Shown here one piece after another: positions 8,501 through 13,658 of a stretch of 13,658 nt of DNA. Position 1 is the stretch's first letter; each line of letters begins with the position of its first letter. The position numbers and the translations under genes were made by a program. The notes under the pieces were generated by a model, which was given only the letters and a program-made list of their open reading frames with translations, searched no databases and was not told the DNA's origin. Source of the stretch: Rhizopus sp. PT2906 (lineage: Eukaryota; Mucoromycota; Mucoromycetes; Mucorales; Rhizopodaceae); NCBI GenBank assembly GCA_025529335.1, contig JAMYHX010000754.1, forward strand, positions 1-13,658. The letters are read 5' to 3'.

Positions 8501-8789
8501 TCTTTTTCACTTGCAAAAAAAAAAAAAAGAAACCAGAATAGGAAATGAAAACTTGTGTTGTAGTTGTACTATGGACACTCCCTTAAAAACACACTTTGGT
8601 CCATACATCATTTAAAAAGGCAACAGGCACATCTTTATTCTTTTCCATCAGCTTAGTTGAGCCCTTCTTTTCTCAAAAAAAAAAAAGACATGCATCAGTT
8701 TAGAATAAACAGAAAAGATCAATAGCAACAAAAAAGCAGTCTTTTGTGAAATTCCTTTTTTCTTTTTTTTTTTTTTTTTTTTAATACAA
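8501..8789. promoter_or_regulatory. Divergent promoter between SOG2-like and methyltransferase genes
   Basis: This 289-bp interval separates two start codons facing away from each other, so it must serve both genes. It holds an A run at 8515-8528 (a T-rich leader for the minus-strand gene), another A run near 8675-8686, and a T run of 20 at 8763-8782 that ends 7 nt before the methyltransferase ATG. No specific factor site can be named. Confidence 0.5.
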
Positions 8790-9374
8790 ATGTCAAAAGA
8801 AAGTCGATTCTTAAAAGTATATAAAAATGCAGATCATCAAATTGAAGACCAAAGTGCAGAAGATCCCTTTCCAGCCTATCTTGAGGGTGTAGATACATCA
8901 CTGGCCCCCTTTTGTCCCACTTCAGCCGAGCGTGTATTAAAAGCGTTGAGTATGGCTCAAGTGGGGCCTAGAGACGTACTTGTAGACTTGGGCTCTGGTG
9001 ATGGAAGATTTGTTACTGCAGCCATATCCGAATTTCATGTGTCACGGGCAGTGGGTATAGAATCAGATAAAACCCTCGTTGATACATCTTATGAATTGTC
9101 CAACCATGTGTTGAGTGAAGAAGAAAAGCAGAGAATAACATTTATCGCAGGTGACCTATTAGACTTGGCCATTGTACGAGATACCCCGTGGACAGTGATC
9201 GTGCTCTTTCTCTTGCCTGATCACACTGATAAATTTGCCAGCTTTTTACTGCAACATTATAGACAAGGAGCGAAAATTATCAGCCTAGTTTTCAATTTAA
9301 ATGAAATACCCGAACTGAATTTAATTAGTAAAGATGAACAAGATGGGATTTATATTTATGGAAAAGAGCAGTAA
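8790..9374 (+). CDS. Class I SAM-dependent methyltransferase, FAM173/ATPSCKMT-like
   Basis: Intronless, 194 aa. A Rossmann-fold methyltransferase is shown by motif I VLVDLGSGDGRFVTAA (about 63-78), an acidic motif II region AVGIES (87-92), and the later ITFIAGDLLDL segment. The preceding PFCPTSAERVLKAL plus DLGSGDGR resembles the FAM173/ATPSCKMT-type lysine methyltransferases, which act on the ATP synthase c subunit or adenine nucleotide translocase, and related fungal proteins. That substrate is not shown by this sequence: there is no obvious transmembrane or pre-motif-I hydrophobic segment as in the mitochondrial members, so the protein may be cytosolic. After LLPDH the C-terminus is short and ends in a plausible final beta strand (DGIYIYGKEQ). 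The ATG follows a T-tract leader. It shares its promoter region with the SOG2-like gene; the next gene follows in the same direction after 140 bp. Confidence 0.8.
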   Translation: MSKESRFLKVYKNADHQIEDQSAEDPFPAYLEGVDTSLAPFCPTSAERVLKALSMAQVGPRDVLVDLGSGDGRFVTAAISEFHVSRAVGIESDKTLVDTSYELSNHVLSEEEKQRITFIAGDLLDLAIVRDTPWTVIVLFLLPDHTDKFASFLLQHYRQGAKIISLVFNLNEIPELNLISKDEQDGIYIYGKEQ

Positions 9375-9514
9375 AGAAATCAATATTGATTTTCTCTCTC
9401 TCTCTTTCTCTCTCGTGCTTAAAACCCTATTTTGTGTGTATCAAAACTAAAAAACTAAAAAAATAACAACAATTCTCTTTTCTTTTTCTTTTCTTTCTTT
9501 TGTTTCTTTTATTG
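9375..9514 (+). promoter_or_regulatory. Pyrimidine-rich spacer before the F-box gene
   Basis: A CT-repeat tract (about 9391-9414) and a second T/C-rich tract (about 9474-9511) lie between the methyltransferase stop and the F-box start at 9515. The second tract abuts the start codon and resembles the leaders of other genes here. The first may be the 3' region of the methyltransferase gene or a more distal promoter element. Confidence 0.45.
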
Positions 9515-11436
9515 ATGACACGTAGAAAATCAGTCCAATTGTTGGTCAAGAAGTTATCCATATTATCCAATCACCATCATGAAAAAGAACTTGTTCAAGA
9601 ACAATGCCAAAAAGAACCCTGTCGAGAACAGCCACAGACAGATATCTTGAGTAGTTTTCCTATAGAAATTATCTTGAGAATATTTTCATTCTTGCCCTTT
9701 CAAGACTTGGTCAAAGTTCAACTGGTACACAAAAAGATAAAAATAGGTTATTCTTATCCCAAAAAAAGCAAGTAACCCAATACTATAGACTTGTCGACTC
9801 TGGCGTCGTTTGACTCAAGATAGTTCTCTATGGAAAAGCCGGTTTCAAGATTTGAATGCACGATGTACCGACATTTATGCACATAATCCAGCCAAATTAG
9901 CAGAGACTTGTTCATTATCATGGCATAAACGATATTGTCAGGCCATTACTTTGACTAACTGGAGAATGGGTGCAGCACAAAGAGTGATCAAGATCAATAA
10001 GGATGATGATAGCAGTAGAATCCTCTCTGTTAAACTAAGAGATCATTTGTTAGTCACCCTGACAGAGAATAATGTGGTAAAGCTTTACGAGTATACATCA
10101 GACAATGGATTCGTATTCAAACTACAATGGTACTTTGGTGATCCATCGTCAACTCAAAATATCGTAGAATGCGTTGATGTGTTGCCTCATATATATATCC
10201 TAGTGATTGCTCAAAGAGGATCGTAAGTTATACAGATAAATCGATATACAACAAAAACACGCTAAACTATAAAGGCTAGAAGGTGCATGTTTTTTGATAT
10301 AAACAAAGGATCAAATCATGATCCAATTCAAGTCCTCAAAGGTGGAAGTCATCCTTGGTTCATTCCTGATTCAATCGCTGTCAATCAAGACTATTTTGCT
10401 GTTGCTGGTAGGAAACCATCAGCAGTGTTTATATGGAACTGGCGAAAAGGGATCAGGTTATCGAGTAGGGTAAGTATTGATTGTTGTTGTGTATACACAA
10501 TACTGATTTTAACAATGTGTCTAGGCATTTGATAATCAACCTCATCATGTATTTTTATCAGGTGATAACCTCATCACCTTCAGCACAGATGGATTACTGC
10601 ACATCTTTGATATATTTGACCGCGCCAAGCATGCAGCAGCTACACACTATATGAGTCCTTGCAGTATACCCTGTGTTGAGTACGATAGCTCTCTTAGTGT
10701 TGTGATAGCCCCTCATGCTTCTCGTCGCATTCATCATTATCAATGGGACCCATCTATTCGACAAGAGCAAGACAACATCAAGCTTGCACCATCTATCTCA
10801 GTTCCTCTGGCTTCACCTCGTAAAAGATTCTCCACCGCCTTCATTCACTTACTAGGCATTAAAACAACGACAAGTGACCACCAAAATCTGAAGCTATCCT
10901 CATCAAAATCAGCCAATACATCCAACTCGAAAAAGTCCTCGCATAAATTGACAAGTATTCGAAGACACTCGTCTTATAACGATTACGGATACGCATGTCA
11001 GATGAAAACAGATCAATATATCAGACAACTGAGCAAAACGAAGCAACTAGAAGAAGAACAAATATGCTTGCCAAATTTTGATCAAGGGCCCAAACTCATA
11101 CACTCAATTCGTACGACACCTCTAGGCCCTGCTGCCACTGAAATAGTCAGTGTAGCTATCCATCAGGATAGGATTGCTACTGTCAACAGGCAAGGTGATA
11201 TCGCTCTCTATGCTCTAAATGGTACGACGGCAGCGAGAGTAAGCAGTGCTTTGTGTATGAATGATACATACCAAACATGGATGGAGGATAATAGCCAACA
11301 TGACAGAGAGGATGATGATTTATCAGATGGTTACGATTTTGTTAGATCAAGATTAGCCATGGGATCGATGGGACTTATCTATGGAGGCAAAGGCGGATCT
11401 TTGTGGTGGCTAGACTTTAGCTGTAGAGCAATGTAA
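9515..11436 (+). CDS. F-box protein with possible C-terminal beta-propeller, 4 exons
   Basis: Probable substrate-recognition subunit of an SCF ubiquitin ligase; the target is unknown. Exons are 9515-9724, 9789-10222, 10280-10469 and 10525-11436; introns are 64, 57 and 55 nt, GT-AG. The product is 581 aa. The F-box spans residues about 45-89 (LSSFPIEIILRIFSFLPF, then after the splice TCRLWRRLTQDSSLWKSRF); without the first splice the domain is broken. Downstream, segments such as NVVKLYEYTS, SAVFIWNWRKG, LLHIFDIFD, DIALYALNG and SLWWLDFS look like degenerate WD40-type blades, interrupted by a Ser/Lys-rich linker around residues 370-425. For intron 2 the acceptor could be CTAG|A (chosen) or GAAG|G five bases later; the difference is one residue or so. 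The start at 9515 is preferred over an in-frame ATG at 9500 because the latter falls inside the pyrimidine leader. Confidence 0.85.
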
Positions 11437-11511
11437 AAATATAGAATTATACCATGTCAATAAAATAAAATACCACACACATAAATATAGTAAATTCCTA
11501 TTGTTGAAGAT
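11437..11511. terminator. 75-bp convergent gene end with AATAAA signals on both strands
   Basis: The F-box stop and the stop of the minus-strand gene are only 75 bp apart. On the plus strand AATAAA-like motifs occur at about 11459-11470. On the minus strand the only clear AATAAA (11513..11508) overlaps the TAA stop codon of the W-motif gene. The two mRNAs probably overlap at their 3' ends. Confidence 0.5.
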
Positions 11512-12732
11512 TTATTGCTGTATGGTTTCCTTTCTTACTTTAATCAGTTTTTCAAGTGTTTTAATGATTCCTTTTCTGGCTGTATCATTGGCTGTGATGT
11601 GGTGATATTTCATAAATGTGTTGACGATATCTGTAGGTTCTGAATCCTCGTAGACACATAGTTTGACATTCATGCCAGCAGCAAGTTGAATCGTTATATT
11701 GAACCACACTGGTTTATCAAAAAGAGTAAGTTCTTTTTCAACTACTTGTTTCGTGGTATCTTTTTCAACAGTCTTTTTACTGTGATGATTGACTTTCAAA
11801 GGGTCAACCGAATGATTGGTATCAAGGCTCGAGGTTGCAGATATATTGGTTGTCATGGGCTTTTTTTGTAGCAAGTTTGAAGAAGTACTGGACGCATGAC
11901 TTATGGTATTATTGTGTGAGGTGGGTTTATGTAGAGTAAACTCTTTTGCTTGTGTATTCCATTTTGTCTTGGCCATAGTAAACTCTTGTGCATGTATATT
12001 CCATTTTGTTTTATCCACAGTAACACTAGACGACTTGTCGCCATTAGCACACCATGCTTCTTTAAATGACGCTGGAGCTGTAGGCTGAATGATAGGTTTA
12101 GATTCTGACAGGACCGAAGAAGAAAACTTCCATACATCAGTATCAGTAGTAGAAGACGTATCGTGATCATTTTTTGTATCATTATTGGTATCACGAGGAA
12201 TATTTGGTTGTTGTTGTTGCTCTTTGTGATATAAATTGATGGCTCGGTGCTCTTGCCAATTATGTTCTGTGGGCGCAGGTGGATTAGGTGGTGTTCGTTG
12301 CGATTTATCTAACCAAAATGGTGTACAAATCAATTGCGCTGCATTTCCCCATCCTGACTCATTTGTTGTTGAAATTTTAGGTTCTGTCCTTACACTGGTC
12401 ATTGGCACTTTTACTTTTTTCCCTCTCTTTTTCTTTTTATTGTTATTCTTTCCATGACCAGGCGGTGGATTTTTAAGTCGTCGTGACAGAACCTCTTCTT
12501 CTGATATTGGCACATAATTAGATCCTTTTCGATGAAGATTTCCCGTCCCTATTCCACCTGGCTTTAGCCTGACAGAAGTATCTACAAGTGAATTCCAGTT
12601 GGAGGGTGCTGCACTTCCCCAGCTTGTTACTTGAATTGGCTCGTACTCATCATTATCAGTTTCAGTAAATTCATCACTATATTTTGAATTTGGCATACTT
12701 TGAAATGTTGTCTTTATAGTAAAACTTGACAT
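11512..12732 (-). CDS. Disordered tryptophan-motif protein with small C-terminal domain, function unknown
   Basis: Single-exon gene, 406 aa from MSSFTIKTTF; this start follows a C/T-rich leader. The open frame extends 38 codons further upstream to 12846 but that extension looks like leader sequence. I do not recognise the family. The protein is mostly low-complexity (Ser, Thr, Asn, Lys, Gln), with a basic patch of K/R at about 95-108 that could be a nuclear signal or RNA contact. Ten tryptophans are spaced through it, several in repeated contexts: SWGSAA (37-42), SGWGNAA (126-132), and a tandem 14-residue duplication (240-253 and 254-267, core KTKWN.....EFT). The C-terminal 66 residues (about 341-406, PVWFNITIQLAAGMNVKL to the end) look folded, with beta strands followed by two helices, perhaps a ubiquitin-like fold. 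The GW/WG motifs resemble Argonaute-hook proteins, but this is inference only. Confidence 0.75.
   Translation of the reverse strand: MSSFTIKTTFQSMPNSKYSDEFTETDNDEYEPIQVTSWGSAAPSNWNSLVDTSVRLKPGGIGTGNLHRKGSNYVPISEEEVLSRRLKNPPPGHGKNNNKKKKRGKKVKVPMTSVRTEPKISTTNESGWGNAAQLICTPFWLDKSQRTPPNPPAPTEHNWQEHRAINLYHKEQQQQPNIPRDTNNDTKNDHDTSSTTDTDVWKFSSSVLSESKPIIQPTAPASFKEAWCANGDKSSSVTVDKTKWNIHAQEFTMAKTKWNTQAKEFTLHKPTSHNNTISHASSTSSNLLQKKPMTTNISATSSLDTNHSVDPLKVNHHSKKTVEKDTTKQVVEKELTLFDKPVWFNITIQLAAGMNVKLCVYEDSEPTDIVNTFMKYHHITANDTARKGIIKTLEKLIKVRKETIQQ
11932..12015 (-). repeat. Two-copy 42-bp tandem repeat inside the W-motif gene
   Basis: Two adjacent 42-bp units (12015..11974 and 11973..11932) encode 14-residue repeats beginning DKTKWN and AKTKWN and ending EFTM and EFTL. 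Most differences are single bases, so it is a fairly recent in-frame duplication that also duplicates one tryptophan. Confidence 0.85.
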
Positions 12733-13186
12733 TTCAGAAGGGAGGGAAAGAGAGAGTACCAAGACGTGACGGCAAATTTTAAAGCAACAATCACGACACG
12801 TAAAAAATGGGTTATTGTTGACATAAACAAGTTTTTTCTCTTTCACCTTACATAAAGGTTTTCATCAACAATGTATAATCCTGAGTGCTTTGTCAGAAAA
12901 CATGTATCGTGGCTATTTCTAGCTACTGTTCAGAGGAGGCAATGGTAGAGGTGTGAGCTATCCGTTTTCGATTTGGTGGTGAAGTCGACAATAACTTGTT
13001 GATAATGAATTATGTCTAGATCTGTGCTGTTTAGGGTGTGCTTGACCCAGTTTTTTTTTTTTTTTTTTAATGCATGATCTACACACACGTTTTACTATTT
13101 TCAAGTGTCTCCCACGTTTTTAAGAAAGCTTGGCATTAAGCTGAACCTTTTTTACCTGACGACTCTTTCTTTGAAGAATACAGTAA
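12733..13186. other. Upstream region of the W-motif gene and intergenic DNA
   Basis: The first 20-30 bp contain the pyrimidine-rich leader (on the minus strand, about 12735-12757) of the gene to the left. Further right is unremarkable AT-rich DNA with an 18-T run at 13051-13068. No coding sequence or RNA gene could be supported here. Confidence 0.5.
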
Positions 13187-13420
13187 CCAAGTCCAGACAA
13201 GTATGAGGGCAACGTATATACGTGTATAGATGATACGGTTATATTAAAGGCAAATGAATCCAACAATTACAAAGATGACGACAAGCTCAAAAAGCAAAAG
13301 GTAAAACTGGCTGTAACAATTAAATTGATCTATGCATCCTATACAACAGCTAAATGGTGGATCATGACAATAGTTGTCCTTGATTATAAAGAAAGCATCT
13401 CCTTGATCAAGAGTGTATGA
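13187..13420 (+). other. Open stretch without start codon, unassigned
   Basis: A 77-codon open stretch without an upstream in-frame ATG runs from just after a TAA to a TGA at 13418-13420. It reads KYEGNVYTCIDDTVILKAN, then a Lys/Asp-rich part, then KLAVTIKLIYASYTTAKWWIM. Composition is protein-like, so it might be an internal exon or a decayed gene or transposon fragment. A possible internal intron (GTAAAA at 13301 to ACAG at 13350) can also be drawn. The family is not recognised. Confidence 0.2.
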
Positions 13421-13658
13421 CATATCTGATCAAAAAAAGTTAAATACAAACCATACCTATAACATCTTTATCAAGACAAAAAAACAAAGTTCCAATATTA
13501 TAAGCAATGTCTTTTATATAAAGAAGAACTGCTTACTAAAACTACAAGAGCTCTTGGTGAAAATAGCATTCAAAGCAGATACCTTTGCTGAGATTCAAAA
13601 TGAATACACACAAATCACTGCAGCTTGAAGCGGCTTACTTGATTTGGGTATACTTGAA
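13421..13658. other. AT-rich right edge, no supported gene
   Basis: A 71-codon ATG frame (13413-13628, +) covers this end, rich in Lys, Asn and Ile as expected of AT-rich DNA. It has no domain that I can recognise and no pyrimidine leader upstream. Whether it belongs to a gene beyond the window edge cannot be decided. Confidence 0.35.

Noticed and set aside
8259..8615. 118-codon plus-strand frame across the SOG2-like gene start
   Set aside because: Antisense to the 5' end of the SOG2-like coding sequence; Val/Cys-rich composition comes from complementing Thr/Gln codons.
12236..12457. 73-codon plus-strand frame within the W-motif gene
   Set aside because: Antisense to the Lys/Asn-rich part of the W-motif coding region; its poly-Phe/Leu tail is the complement of the lysine codons.
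4248..12732. A biosynthetic or defence gene cluster around the P450 reductase
   Set aside because: No P450, terpene synthase, polyketide or nonribosomal peptide genes lie nearby; the neighbours are unrelated housekeeping genes.
12733..12846. Upstream ATG at 12846 for the W-motif gene
   Set aside because: The extra 38 codons overlap the pyrimidine-rich leader typical of this genome (LSLSLPS), with no conserved look; the ATG at 12732 fits better.
1..13658. CRISPR arrays, insertion sequences or bacterial operons
   Set aside because: No spaced direct repeats, no transposase with terminal inverted repeats, and all main genes have spliceosomal introns or a eukaryotic layout.

Overview
This window is eukaryotic nuclear DNA, most likely from a fungus of the Mucoromycota (Mucorales-like). 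Support comes from 13 short GT-AG introns of about 46-64 nt, AT-rich intergenic DNA with homopolymer and TA/AAT runs, long pyrimidine tracts directly upstream of most start codons, and fungal protein families such as Elongator subunit 4, a SOG2-like RAM protein and an Oxidoreductase-like protein. The lineage is inferred from overall character, not from a database search. Nothing prokaryotic is seen: no operons, CRISPR arrays or insertion sequences.

Layout, left to right. 1-595 is gene-poor AT-rich DNA. 596-1019 (-) is a synaptobrevin/VAMP (Snc1-type R-SNARE) gene in three exons, whose ATG appears to be split by the first intron. 1394-2751 (-) is ELP4 in four exons. 2752-4247 is a 1.5 kb interval without a confident gene; it holds short open fragments, one possible spliced fragment on the minus strand, a tRNA-D-arm-like sequence, and the promoter of the next gene. 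4248-6496 (+) is a full-length NADPH-cytochrome P450 reductase in three exons. 6647-7174 (-) is a small Oxidoreductase-like (OXLD1-type) gene containing a 15-nt microexon. 7287-8500 (-) is a SOG2-like RAM-pathway protein without leucine-rich repeats. 8790-9374 (+) is an intronless SAM-dependent methyltransferase that shares a 289-bp divergent promoter with the SOG2-like gene. 9515-11436 (+) is an F-box protein in four exons with a possible beta-propeller. 11512-12732 (-) is an intronless, disordered, tryptophan-motif protein with a small C-terminal domain. 12733-13658 holds that gene's promoter and an unassigned open stretch.

The genes are ordinary, independently regulated housekeeping genes: secretory vesicle fusion, tRNA wobble-uridine modification, ER electron supply to P450s and sterol synthesis, mitochondria, cell polarity and ubiquitin targeting. 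They do not form an obvious pathway or cluster. The most notable points are gene-structure features (split start codon, microexon) and the uncharacterised W/GW-motif protein. I found no convincing evidence of a novel multi-gene system. All exon joins come from reading splice sites together with reading frame and family conservation, without transcript data.
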